In this document: positions 9,901 through 24,900 of the stretch, one piece after another | Layout: each line of letters starts with the position of its first letter | Position numbering within the stretch: the stretch's first letter is position 1 | Source: Siphonodentalium dalli | Lineage: Eukaryota > Mollusca > Scaphopoda > Gadilida > Siphonodentaliidae | Assembly: GCA_032622095.1 (NCBI GenBank) | Contig: CP136068.1 | Coordinates: 148,379,365-148,443,364 of the forward strand | Direction of reading: 5' to 3' | DNA: 64,000 bases | Notes under the pieces: generated by a model | Told to the model about the DNA's origin: nothing | The model's database searches: none | Seen by the model: only the letters and a program-made list of their open reading frames with translations | Translations under genes and position numbers: made by a program

Positions 9901-12900
9901 TGTCTATTTTTGGTTAACCCTTTACCCAACAGAAGGGCCCTGTGCCAATGCATTCTCTTATATATGCGAGTCGACCATAGGTCGCCTCGCATATATAAGA
10001 GAATGCATTGGCTTAACACATTAAAAATTATAAAATTGTTAAAGAATGTAAGAAAAAATGGTAAAAAGTGTTAAAAAAAGATTTTTTTTAGGCCAGTGCA
10101 TTCTCTTATATATGCGAGGCGACCTATGGTCGACTCGCATATATAAGAGAATGCATTGGCACAGGGCATAACTGTAACTATCACAATGTGGTCAAGGAGC
10201 CGTTTCCAATGATATCCATATTTGTATGGTTCTATTGAGACAGACCGAAGATATTTTAGGCTGTTGAAGCTTTATTTGGCCGGTTTTGGCCGGTTTGTTG
10301 GGTAAAGGGTTAAATAAATCACATGGAATTTAACTATGTTCTATGGACATCTGTTAGGAAAATAATGGTCACAGGCCATTGGAATTAGACTTGGAGCTAC
10401 AGTAATGCCCTAAGTAATCGACTCCTTAACCACAGCAGAATTATGGGTAACTTTTCAGGATTTAGTCGGAAATATGGCTTGTTGCCATTCATCGGAAAGC
10501 TCTCACTGAGAGCTTTCTGATGAATGGCAACAAGCCATGTTTCCGACTAAATCCTGAAAAGTTACCCATAATTCTGCTGTGGTTAAGGAGTCGATTACTT
10601 AGGGCATTACTGTAGCAGATGTGAAAGTTGAATGCCACGCTGAGACTGACAGACCTGCTGTGTTCTGTGATCAGCCGATTCCTGGATCATCTTTCGCACT
10701 TTTTGTTCTTTCTCAGCTTCTTCTTTAGTTCGTTTCATTTCACCTTCTTCAGTGGCAAGTCTGATTCGGCCATCTTCATCGTCAATCTTCTGTTTCATTT
10801 GGGCTCCGAGCTTTTCTCTGATCTTCTCCAGGGATGAGAGTTTGCTCCTGAAAATTCCAATGAATTTAGTACAATGAGCTGCTCATTCTCTTAATTGTAA
10901 ATACAGCGATGATTCATAGCTTCTATTCATTAGTGCTGCAATAACTTATTTTTAATGGCAGCTTCAATCTATTAATATTGTTACAATCTACAATTTATAT
11001 TGAGTGACCATATGCAATGACATAGAAGAAAGTTTATGACTGAATTTTAATTACCTTACTCATATTTAAATTCGCTCAATACTATATATTCTTTGCAAAT
11101 TTAAAACTGAGAGAAAAATAGTACTACGCAAAGATTATTGTGAATAAAATGAGAAAGGAAACATATAGGGGTTTGCATATTAATTTAAATAAATGTAAAC
11201 TACATTTTTTTATGTATAAGCAGTGGTGGTCGTTCAGGTCAGTTTAATTACTTTAATGCATGCCATTTCAGAGATGCCCATAACTATCGAAATTTCATAG
11301 TTATTATGAAGTGCAGTAGAATTACTTATCTTCAGGACTAATTCATTATAAGATATTTTCTGGGCTTGCTGTACATTTATACTGTGGCGATTTTTAAATC
11401 AACATTAAGAAATGTTACTCTGCCATCGGATACATGATTTTACATAAATATGTTTGTCAGTTTTGAATTTGTGCATCAAATAATATAAATAATATGAGTA
11501 CCTTAATAACAGAAATAAAACTAAAAATAATCAAGCAACCAAGAACATCTTAAAGTGATGTGAAACACTCAGGTAGGGTGATCAAATAGAAATGGAGAAT
11601 AATCTTAAAGTGATGTGAAACACTCAGGTAGGGTGATCAAATAGAAATGGAGAATAATCTTAAAGTGATGTGAAACACTCAGGTAGGGTGATCAAATAGA
11701 AATGGAGAATAATCTTAAAGTGATGTGAAACACTCTGGTAGGGTGATCAAATAGAAATGGAGAATAATCTTAAAGTGATGTGAAACACTCAGGTAGGGTG
11801 ATCAAATAGAAATGGAGAATAATCTTAAAGTGATGTGAAACACTCAGGTAGGGTGATCAAATAGAAATGGAGAATAATCTTAAAGTGATGTGAAACACTC
11901 AGGTAGGGTGATCAAATAGAAATGGAGAATAATCTTAAAGTGATGTGAAACACTCAGGTAGGGTGATCAAATAGAAATGGAGAATAATCTTAAAGTGATG
12001 TGAAACACTCTGGTAGGGTGATCAAATAGAAATGGAGAATAATCTTGTTCAAAGTAGTAATTTTTACAAATATATCGAAATTGACAACACACACTGTCAT
12101 TCTTATATATGAATTAAATGCAGTGACTCTCGATGGCGAAATCGTTTTCATTAGTTTATTGTCTACAGATGCTTCCCGCAATGAGTAGTAAATATTTACA
12201 ATTGAGCGTAGTTCTGATGATGTTTTCTATGGAGTGGTACGGTCGATTCACTTCAAATTTTCGGCGATGTTACATTCCTCCAGTTGTCATAGCACCTGAA
12301 TACTAACTTATCAGTTTCACGCACCAGAACAAGTACATAATATGTCTTTAAGTATGGCACACAGATCCGAATTAGGGTCATTATTTCGTTACGTCTGTGA
12401 CATTCAGAGAATTTTTTGGGCCTTTATGTTGACATAGTTTGCGAAGTATCCCATGTTATGGGTATGCAGTATGGTCATTATATCTGCAATGAGCCAATCA
12501 GGTTTTTAGATGAGCTTATTTTGAAACCTAATTTCTGTGAATTCTTACACCATCAAAAATCACAAGCTATCTAAAGTTATTGAAGGGATACTCAATTTTG
12601 AAAATAATACTTTTGGGATGAATGTAATGTTTGAACTGAAGTGTCCTGATCCCAAAATCAAAATTTAGCTGCGTTACGTGTGTGACACAAAAATCGTTAC
12701 GTGTGTGGCCTTCTGAAAAAATTATAAATGGTAATAAGAAAAGCTAGCCTTTATTAATAATCAGGGAGATGCTAATTGTTGCGAGTTAATAAAATCTTGT
12801 TCCTTCATATATTGACACATTTTAAACATATGAACCCTGTTATCTCCAGAAACTGTTACGTGTGTGACAGATACATGTATACAAATGGTATATTATACAA

Positions 12901-15900
12901 TGAGTCAATCTGCATAAAATTTATTCTGAAAAGCACTAGAGTTTACACTTTTATCCAGATAACAGTTGGTAGGCAACCTGTATAGTACTTCGAGTATTCT
13001 CTTATCATACTTCATGTATGTTACATCTATATACATTAAAAACTCCAATTCCAACATGCATACAAGTACATGTTTGTGTAAAAATATGTTATAATAAATA
13101 TGGGATCATTTTTGAATGCCCATTTTAAAAAATGGGACATATTATGTCATTGGTCTGCCTGCAGTCTGTCCGTCCGTTTGCATCTGGCTTCCGAATGATA
13201 ACTTTAGATAGTCTCACTGAATGAAATAACAATTTTGATATGTATTTACTATGGCAAAATACAGGTCAAGTTCAAATTTGGGTCCCCCCGCCAATATTCA
13301 TGACAGTTATTGCCCTTTGTTGAAATTACCATGGGTTTTTTCTGCCAAGCCCTGTAGTGATGCTCTTTTAAAAATATAATTCAATAAATGTTTAGTCAGT
13401 TGTGTTGCTTGGGATACAAACAACCCCCGCCCATATATTAAGGGTATCACATAAATATCGTGTGCTTATCCTGATTATGTTTACATTTAGAATTATCTAT
13501 ATATGTGACAACTCGGAATACTGACATATGGAGACTTATATTTCGACTATGTATATGTTACCAGATACAGATCTACCCCAGCGTCGCATTGAGCGATTAC
13601 CCCCCCCCCCCCCAATAGCTCTCATTTCGAGCTGTTTTAAGGAATGTTTGTAAACAACATGACATCTGATGTTTATATAAACAAAGTAGCCTCGCCACAT
13701 ATGTGAATGGAATTCATGTAGTTGCAATATTTGTGCTTTCATTGCTTTGTAAGTGAACTCCGTGATATTAACAAATGCATATATGAAGAGCGTTTGGTCC
13801 ACAATTTACTACATGACCATATAACAACGGCACTTCCAATGGTCACTTTATACATTGAACAAACCTTAACACAATAATAATATTAACTAAACTTATTTAA
13901 AGAGACACATACAAATCACCCCGTAAAACTACTAAAAATTTTGGCATACAAAAGGCGCTAACTTACTTTTTGTATGAATAATGTATATAATATAACATAA
14001 TCTGATATTCATGGTTCTCTATATTAAATGTTATCTATACTATTTTTTTTTAATGTGGACTGGCTAAAACTGCTCTGACAGAGGCTGTCCATTCATCATT
14101 AGCAGAATACAAGCTTCCGGTGAACAAGGCAGGGAAATTGCCTTGTTTGTGGGCCCAAGACACTGTGGCATCCCTCATTGCTCATTCTGATGTGGGCACC
14201 ATAAAACCATGCCAAAGTCCACTATATATACTAATATTTACAATCTTGAGCACTATATAATGCAGTTGAAGGAATACATGTACATAGACTATGAGCCTGA
14301 AATAAAATACATGTATTACAGGCAGTATGAGCATCTGAGTATTAATTTATAACACCCAGACACGTGAGTTTAACTCTTAAACTGTATGATCCCCTGAGTC
14401 CCATATATTAACTCTTTGTTTGGGATGTCACACACGTAACGTTACATGTGTGACCAAATAGACATCACTGTATTAACAACAAATATTAAAGAACACTGAA
14501 ATTTCTTGATAAAAAGTTCCGCTTTGTTTTTCAGTCAGAGAATATGCAAACTCAAAGTCTGAGACAATGCACTGCATTTATTACAAAAACTTCATTGTTA
14601 AAAGTGTTACGTGTGTGACCAGCAACTGAAAGTGATAATGGACCATATTTTACTAATTAATTTACCCATATCTCAAATGCAACTATATTTTTTCAAATTA
14701 ACATAGTATTTACCACAAAGTTTTGAATAGCCAATGATTTAGTTGTCAACATATCAATTTCATGAGCTATGACTAGGATACCATTCTTTTGCTCATATTA
14801 AACAGAACTGTAACCCCAAGTTGTAGTCATTGTAATATTTAATTGACTGATCAGTCAATAATGGTTATATAATGTCCAGAATCTGGGTAATCTGTACATT
14901 TTAAACAAATACATATAAAAAATGCCATGTGAGTTTGAAAATTTTCAATTTTGGCACTTTTTTGGCCCTAGCATGGTAGAATCGCCCATTAGCGCGTCAC
15001 CGATAAAAAAAAAAGGCCGTTTAGCCACACATCCCATGAAAAGGTGAATTTGTTTGGCCATTGGCTTTTTCAGAAGCAAGAAAATTAAATTATGGCAAAA
15101 CAAATTGGATCAAGCTCATTTCAACTTGACCTTTATATGTTGTTAACACACCAAGTTTTATTATTATTACCTTCAAACAGGGACCAACCTGTTAAGTCTT
15201 AGTCAGTCTGTGTAAACATATACTCAGAGTCATACCGAGTCTATCGTAGTCTCATCAAAATGTCATTTCTCAGAAGCGTGCAGGCTTCCCCCAAATTACA
15301 TCACAATGCTTTACATTAATCGTTTCAATTAGAAATTATATCTTGGAGTTGCTAACAGCGAGTTCTAATTGGGGCCACTGACCTGACGGGAATCCCACGA
15401 TTTGGGAAATAGAAAGACTACGAAATGTAATCCGACCCACATATGAGTAGTTAATTTGATTGAGCTTACTTTGCCAATTCCTGTTCTTTCTGAGCTCGAA
15501 GTTTCATCATTTTCCTCTTAGCAGCAGCAAATATTCTGCATTCCTCATTTTCTTCCTGGAAAAGATACAATCAAGCTTTATTTAACCCTTTACCCAACAA
15601 AACGGCAAAAAACGCCCAAATAAAGCTTCAACAGCCTAAAATATCTTCGGTCTGTCTCAATAACACCATACAAATATGGATATCATTGGAACCGGTTCAT
15701 TGACCACATTGTGATGGTTACAGTTATGCCCTGTGCCAATGCATTCTCTTATATATGCGAGTCGACCATAGGTCGCCTCGCATATATAAGAGAATGTATT
15801 GGCCTAAAATAATTCTTTTTTTTAACACTTTTTACCATTTTTTCTTACATTCTTTAACAATTTTATAATTTTTTCTTACATTTTTAAACAATTTTTATAA

Positions 15901-18900
15901 TATTTTTCTACATTCTTTGACAATTTTATCATTTTTAATATGTGCTAAGCCAATGCATTTTCTTATATATGCGAGGCGACCTATGGTCGACTCGCATATA
16001 TAAGAGAATGCATTGGCACAGGGCCGTTCTGTTGGGTAAAGGGTTAAACCTTCCATGACAGGAGCTTCCTGATTTTTTGTGAAAACCCTGTGCCAATGCA
16101 TTCTCTTATATATGCAAGTCGCTCATAGGACGCCTCACATATACAAGAGAAAGCATTGGCCTAACAATAGTTACCATGATCTTGTTAGCCAGTGAATTCT
16201 CTTATATATGCGAGGCTCCCTATGGGAGACTCGCATATATAAGAGAATGCACTGGCACATGGTCTTTAATGCTGCACCAGCGCAGCTCCCAGCATGATAG
16301 GGTTAAAAAAAATAGATGGGACTGTCCCAGTTGGACTAAGAATACCCCCGCCCCTCACAGTGCAATTGAGTTACATTAAGGGTAGCCATATGAACATATT
16401 TGTTTTTTCAAAACAAAAAAACACATGGAATACAAGCTCTGACAAAATGATGTTGAAAAACATTTCTAAGTCGAAAAATGAAAATCTAAAATGTTGTATC
16501 TGGGTTCTCTGCGAAAAAAATGTGTTAATCCTAAAATGTCATAATTTTTATTTTCAAAACTCATAATCGCAGGTGCAGTTTCCCTAAATATCTGTGCCAA
16601 GTATAAAATAAATTGACTGAAAAATGTTGGAATACAAGCTGGGACAAATACCACTGCGTATTTATACACAAATACAGTCCATTAACCCTTTACCCAACAA
16701 ACCGGCCAAAACCGGCCATATAAAGCTTCAACAGCCTAAAATATCTTCGGTCTGTCTCAATAAAACCATACAAATATGGATATCATTGGAACCGGCTCCT
16801 TGACCACATTGTGATAGTTACAGTTATACCCTGTGCCAATGCATTCTCTTATATATGCAAGTCGACCATAGGTCGCCTCGCATATATAAGAGAATGCATT
16901 GGCCTAAAAACAATCTTTTTTTAACACTTTTTACCATTTTTTCTTACATTCTTTAACAATTTTATAATTTTTAATGTGTTAAGCCAATGCATTCTCTTAT
17001 ATATGCGAGGCGACCTATGGTCGACTCGCATATATAAGAGAATGCATTGGCACAGGGCTCTTCTGTTGGGTAAAGGGTTAATAATACGACCCTTGAAATT
17101 AGCATTTTCTTCTTCGACATTGCTTTAGATATGAAATTCTATAGTGGCTGCTTTGGCTTTTTCTACAGCATTGCCTTTTGCTGCAGGTAATTTTTGAGGG
17201 CTGCAACAAATAAACTAGGAACAACTAAACATTTTCAATATCTAGAGAAATCTTGAGCTACATGTACATGTAGCTATGAACACTTATGTGACATACTAAC
17301 CTCTTCTTGTTCTGCCTGAAGGTATTTCAGTCTCTTCACATCGTCAATCTGTTTGTTGTTTTCGAACATCATCTTCTTTCTCTCATCCCGTCGGATATTT
17401 TCGAGTCGCTCCTTCTCGATTTGGTACGATATGGCTAATTTTTTAAGCTCTTCGCCCTCCTTATCATCCATACCTCTCTCGTTATGCACTGACTGTAGGT
17501 GTTCATTTATCCTGAGGATAATATAGACCACATTAAAAGGAAACTGTAATAAGATCCAGCCATTTTATAGGCCCTTGCTATACAGCATTGCAAGGGACAT
17601 ATCGTCGGTGGGCTTCTAAAAGGTTATACCTGCCATTTTGGTGCGAAACTTTTTAGTGCATTTTCTGAATCTACAGGTTCGATTACATAAATTCCTCATA
17701 TACGGTAACTTGTCAATATTTCAAGTATAAATGTAATTTTTCGATGTTAAATACTCAAATACGGATAACCCCCAAAATCTCCCGGATTCAGCAAAACCCC
17801 GCATTCAAAATCCCAAAAAACAATGTTTTTTTTTATTTTTCTAATTCGTGCATTTGCGGGGGATTCCCCAAATGACAGGGATTTCCTTATTTCCGGTACC
17901 GAAAATACCCACACATTAACATTCACAGAATGTACCATCAGTAACTTTTTATGTTCCCTCTGATTGAAGAATGATCACAAATCAAAACTCATAAACACTA
18001 TGTAATCTTCATCATAAAAATTATTTTTTGGAACATGAACATATTTGGGCAGACATCCCCGCAAAAATCTCCCGGATTGACATTTTCAAAACTTAACAGG
18101 TCTGATGTTCACCCATTAGTAACCTCGATTATGCATTTTATCTTCTGCAAATTAGAGAATACATGTATATAGAAACTGAACAGAAGGGAAAACGTAACTA
18201 AAAACATTGTTCATTTACTATAGATACATGTACCGGTACTTCCCAAAAGATGTGGCCAAAGAAGAATGAATTCCCCAGAGGGTGAATTTGGTGATGCTAG
18301 CTCGCTGTGCGGGATAGCATCACTAAATTCACCCTCTGGGGACCTCATTCTGCAATGACAGACACACTTGCTCACATTTAATGCTTTCTGTACTAAATAC
18401 TCATTGACAAGTAGTTATCACTTAGGTAATATTCAGATAATCAAGCCTTGAAATAGGGTGTCTGTCATTTGCAGAATGAGGTCCCCAGAGGGTGAATTTA
18501 GTGATGCTACCCCGCATAGTGGGCTAGCATCACCAAATTCACCCTCTGGGAACTCATTCTGCTTACACCTCAGCAGAATGAGGTTCCCAGAGGTTGAATT
18601 TGGTGATGCTAGCCCACTATGCGGGGTAACATCACTAAATTCACCCTCTGGGGACCTCATTCTGCAAATGACAGACACCCTATTTCAAGGCTTGCAGATA
18701 ATAAGTTCAACAAATAGATCATTTGTTGAACTTATAACCTGAACATTTCCCTCCAATAAATATGACTCTCTGTTCACTTTTATTATATCTTGCCTGCTTA
18801 TTCTTCGTGAACAACCCTCCAGATAAACAATAGACAATTCCAATGTATACTTTAATAACTGAGTGAGAGAATCATTTAGTATAGAAAGGATTTAATATGG

Positions 18901-21900
18901 TGTATCTTTTCCCCGAACTTTCTGTGCCTATAGATATTGATAGCTAGATAATTTGTGAGCCAGATCGAGGTTGAGTCAATGGGATATTCTGTAACTAAGA
19001 AATAAATTTGTCCTTATTTCTTCCATAAAGCCATCAAAATTAAATACCTGTGTTTTCAGGCAATTACATATGGGAAATTGGATGAGGGAGGGAGGGTTAT
19101 TCCGCCCACCCCCACAAGATTTATAGAAAATACTAGTAATGGAAATATGGGTAATTTTATGGTAAAAAAAACTACAATTTTCCAAGCATTGTATAAAATC
19201 TAACCTCCAATGCCTTTAAACAGTATGTCCTCAACAGAAACATATCTAAAAAATTTTAATAAATGGCGATTAATTTTTTTTTTATGAGGCCCTTTTTGGT
19301 GGTCATAGAGGTGCCTGAGAACACAGTATTTTTATTTAAATGGCCTAATCTGGGACAGGAGATACACCCCACATTAAGCTAGAATCAATCAATGAACAAT
19401 TTATGGGCTTTCTTGAATATGTATTTACATGTTAAACTTTAATTTACCTCTTCGCTGCTATGACGTCCGTAAACTACTAGTACATGTATTACGGACATAA
19501 AAATGCACGTCGTGTGTACTTCAGCACACTAACAGTAGGCCATTATTCATAACCGGAACTCAGAGATTTGTGCAGTTTTATGGTTTTTGGGATATTCCTG
19601 TTATATTTTTCCACATGAAGTCATAACGTCGTCATTTAGCAGTGAAGATTAATAAAGTCAGAATTCAGGGCCGGAACCTAGAAATGTATGTCATAATTTG
19701 CTCGAAAATGGCAACAAGATGCCTCATATCAAAGTTAGTATTCATCGATCGTTTTCCTCACCTATATAAATAACTGAAACAAAGAAGATTCACAATTTTT
19801 TAATTAACCCTTTACCCAACAAACTGGCCAAAACCGGCCAAATAAAGCTTCAACAGCCTAAAATATCTTCGGTCTGTCTCAATAGAACCATACAAATATG
19901 GATATCATTGACCACATTGTGATAGTTACAGTTATGCGCTGTGCCAATGCATTCTCTTATATATGCGAGTCGACCTCGCATATATAAGAGAATGCATTGG
20001 CCTAAAAAAAATCTTTTTTTAACACTTTTTACCATTTTTTCTTACATTCTTTAACAATTTTATAATTTTTAATGTGTTAAGCCAATGCATTCTCTTATAT
20101 ATGCGAGGCGACCTATGGTCGACTCGCATATATAAGAGAATGCATTGGCACAGGGCCGTTCTGTTGGGTAAAGGGTTAATGTTGAAATTGCCAGGCATGA
20201 TACACAGGTACTAGTATCTTGCTGCCATTTTCATACAAAAATTATTACGTAATTTACTGGCCCTGAAGTTAGAATTAACACGTACTGTGCTTGCTGGAAT
20301 GCCTGTGTGTCCTTGGCTTTATTCATCCTATTTGAAGCACTCATCTGATTGGATCTAATCGCATCCTCATATTCACGTCGAGTTTGTTCTAACCACTCCG
20401 TATCCTTGCCTTCGTTCGCTTTGTCCTTGAGTCGCTTCAGTTCCATTTGAGCTTCCCGCTCTTTCAGAACCTCAGTTAGTAACAATGCTGCCTGCAAGTA
20501 TGAGAAATTATTACATGTAGTTACCCAGATATACAGTAATGCTCTAAGTAATCGACTTCTTAAGTTCTTAACCACAGCAGAATTATGGGTAACTTTTCAG
20601 GATTTAGTCGGAAATATGGCTTGTTGCCATTCATCGGAAAGCTCTCCATAGGATTTAGTCGGAAATATGGCTTGTTGCCATTCATCGGAAAGCTCTCAGG
20701 GAGAGCTTTCCGATGAATGGCCACAAGCCATATTTCCGACTAAATCCTGAAAAGTTACCCATAATTCTGCTGTCGTTAAGAAGTCGATTACTTAGAGCAT
20801 TACTGTACCTGTATACTCTCGAGTCTCATGTACCTAATAATAGTACAGGGTTGCATAATAGTACGAGATGGTAAATATAGATATGTAGCTAGTGCGGTCA
20901 CTTAACTGCCTACATGTATGTCTGCTCAGGGGATTTGAGCGTAATTGCCTTGCCGAGCCCAATAGATGCCAAATCCCCTGAGCAGACATAAATATTTTAA
21001 GTAACAGCATTAGCTACATACATGTACAGTATTTAATTTATCCACCACACAAAACTTGTCCTTAGCATAGGAAATCTGCCATTTTACTAAGTGTTTCAAT
21101 CATATCTATGACAATCTACATGTATGCCAAAGAATATTAAATTTTATTTGGTCACACTTTTTAGCCAAAAAGTTTCAAGCCTATTGTCAGTAATCAACTA
21201 TCAAATTATCATCAGATCTGCATGAAACACTTGATGTTATACACATAAAACAGTGTTGACACGACAGATTTATCCCTCAGAGTCACTCTACACTGATCCG
21301 AAATTAAACACGTGCACCAGTGTTTATATAACTAAAATAGAACCGATGCAAGATCCTACGTCATTAACACGTGCAAGCGCTTTCGCTAAAATAAAGTGCG
21401 CACAGTGATACATGAATTTTAATTTCCGTAATCACAAATAATTCACAACAGTACTACTGGGTTTGTGATTTTCTTCTCAATTCTTGTTTAGGTCATAACT
21501 TACGACTCACATAAACTTATCCTTCATCAAAGCAATCATTAATTGAAGGCCCTTGGCCAGTCTGATAAAGGACCTACATGTATATTTCGGAACTGGCCAA
21601 GGGCCTTCAATTAATGATTGCTTTGATGAAGGATAAGTTTATGTGTGTCGTAAGTATGACCTAAACAAGAATCAATTAATCAAAGTCACACATGCTTACT
21701 TATCAAAACAATGGTTGTTATAACTGTTAGAATGATGTACTTTCAAAGTCTTTCTTAATCAAAGTGACAATTAATACACATGTACATAACTGCTTTGCAG
21801 TTTCAAAACAGTACAATGTACTATAGGCAAATCAGTGCTCATTTCTGTTGATATACATGTACATTGCCGACTAGACCTATTTAAGTTTTTTAAGTTCCCA

Positions 21901-24900
21901 TCTGTGCACATTTCCATTATCGTTTTGTCCAACTCAAAATTTATCAGTTATTTTTGTGCATTTTTTAACATTTTAGCAGATTTTAGTTCGGTTTTCTCAA
22001 TGATCCAATATTTTGGTTTGTCAATTTGGTCAAAGTGTCTGGAAAATGGGCAAAAAAATTCAGAAATAGCCAAGAAATTGGCAAAATAATTTTTCGGCCT
22101 GCGTGAACCCTGGTAATTAATTCTACCAACAGAAACTGAATATATTCACAATTTCAAATTTATAACAAGAGCGCGCCGTCGGGGCATTGCATAATACGCC
22201 CGTTTCTGGAGTAGAGTGGGGCAAGGTTTAATTCACTTGTTTGAAACCATTGACTTAAGACGAAATAATATTTGAACTTGATCTGTATACCAAATTTGGT
22301 TCAGTTCACTCAATTCAATCTAAAGTTATCATCTGGAAACCGCATATCAGGTAAAATCTAAGTGAAAAAGGGACATAACTCACTCAAAATCATGCAGACG
22401 AAACCCTTAATCAGAAATGGATCTGTATTTTGGGTAGTGTTGAAACGATTAGTGAATTTCAGAGTCGACTAGTAGAGACCCAAAAGTCGCATTGCGTCGA
22501 CTAGTCGGTACCCGATATCAAAACTTTCAAACATAACATGGTACGGAAAATTCATTATTATGACTTATTTATTAATTTTGGAATTGTTCTCGGTTGTTCT
22601 TGGTAAATAGGAGGTCCGTTTACCACCCCCACCCCTCCCCAACCTACATCTCTTTCTCTCTCTCTCTGAACTGTTCTTCTCCTCTTTCTCTCTCTCGCTC
22701 TGAACTGTTCTTCTCCTCTTGCAAACCTTTGCGAAAAATCGCACAAATATTTGCAATAAATCACAAAGATGTTTGCGATAAATCGCAAACATCTTTGTGA
22801 TTTATCGCCTACATATTCGCGACTGTCAGTTGACAGCATTTTCTTTACATCAGAGAAGTTTATTAGCATCCCATTCCCAGCACTCAGTTCAGAAAAACTG
22901 ATGACTGGTGCAATGACGTAGCGCATTTCCCTGCATAGACACCAATTTATTTGGGAAATAATACTGTAAACATCTTGATATTTATCCAACACACTGACTG
23001 TAATTATATAATTAGACATGTGGTGGATAATGATTAGAAACTCGATCATTTATACAGGTTTTAAATTTAATATCTGCGTTCGAGATTTCGTTTAGTCAAT
23101 TGATCACCAATAAACCGGTGCCGAGCGGTGTCACTATAAAATGTTAATGTTCCGACTAAATACGCCCTATATATAGAATAGGCTATGTTGTAGAATATGA
23201 TAGCCAGTTCTTAATGTCAGTATCATTTATATACGGTAGCAACAATGACGTCACCTTAAGCGTCACCTTCAATTGATCAATTGAAATATACACAGTGTCT
23301 AGATCAAAGCGGTCTCCGACAAACGATAAAGCCGCGTCAATCATTGCCATCATGTCGCAGTGATGTCTTTGACCTCAAACGACGAGTGAGACATTGTGTT
23401 GTCAATTTCATTCTTTCAATTAATAGTCGGGTCACCGTGTGTGTCTATACTATAGTAACACTGTTAATTCCGGGTGCCACCAAATGTTATACTTACAGTA
23501 ACTTACGCGCAGTTAACACCGTTTATGTCGGAATCGATCTTGAAAACGTTATACATGGAACTAATACACTATGTTCCGACTAGTCGACGGCAAAATTCAG
23601 AGTCGACGTTCTGACATTTCAGCGTCGTCTACGACTAGTCGATTAATCGTTTCAACCCTAATTTTGGGGTGGTAAACTAATATACCAAATTTGGTTCAGT
23701 TCACTTGATTCAATCATCCGGAAACTGCAACTCAGGTAAAATCTAAGTTGAAAAAGGGGCATAACTCAGTCAATATCATGCGACAAAACCCATATTAGAA
23801 CTTGATCTGTATTTTGCTGTGGTAAACTAACATACCGGTACTAAATTTGGTTCAGTTCACTCGATTCAATCTAAAGTTATCATCCGGAAACAAAAAGCAG
23901 ACGGACGACGGACAACCCATTTACATAATACAACAGTTTTTTCAAACGGACGTATAAAAAAAAAAATCTAAATATATTCACCATTTCATATATATCAACA
24001 AAAAAAAATAACGAATTATATTTACCATTTCATATTTAATATAAAAAAAAAAAAACTAAATATATTCACCATTTAATATTTATTAAAACCAAAAAACTAA
24101 ATAAATTCACCATTTCATGTTTATCCAAAAAAAAAAAAAAACCTAACTATACCATCATCAGTCTGGGCTAGATAGACATGGGGGAATATCAGGACCGACT
24201 TTCAAATTTGATCTTCGTTGAAGGACATCTCAATGTGTCATTCCAATCAGTATATACATGTACATGTATATGGCCATGCACGTTGAAGCAATGAATATGC
24301 AATAAACATGTAATGACTCCATAGATCTGATATGATACATATCTACAGTAATGCTCTAAATAATCGACTCTTTAACCACAGCAGAATTATGGGTAATTTT
24401 TCAGGATTTAGTCGGAAATATGGCTTGTTGTCATTCATCGGAAAGCTCTCCCCGAGAATTACCTATAATTCTGCTGTGGTTAAGGGGTCGTTTACTTAGG
24501 GCATTACTGTATATTTCTCAAAGCCTGAAACAGCTGTGTTCTATTTATATGACCTTGTCATCTGTTGTCCTCAGTACCATACAAAATACATAATTAATGC
24601 TATATTCTCCAGTCCATTTCACCATATTCTATTGTGATCAAAGCATCCATATATATATTGTAACAGATTGTGACTCATATGTACTTTCACCCCTAGAAGT
24701 GAATATATGACTCATCCCTCCTGAAATTTTTATCTGCAGCTATTATTATAACTCTATATTATAATTGCAAGCCTGAGTTTAGTGTGCCTGTCATTTGCAG
24801 AATGAGGTCCCCAGGGGTGAATTTAGTGACGCTATCCCGCATACCAGGCTGGCATCACTAAATTCACCCTCTGGGAACCTCATTCTGCATGACCTCATCT

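Noticed and set aside
17660-17700. GGTTCGATTAC as a tRNA or SINE B-box
   Set aside because: No A-box at the right distance and no cloverleaf could be drawn.
18458-18742. 94-aa and 81-aa ORFs containing PEGEFSDA-type repeats
   Set aside because: They are translations of the family F core in both orientations and recur wherever that MITE occurs.
22558-23049. 163-aa ORF in the hAT-like element as a transposase
   Set aside because: No RNase H-fold or dimerisation motif; Arg/Glu-rich part comes from the CT microsatellite.
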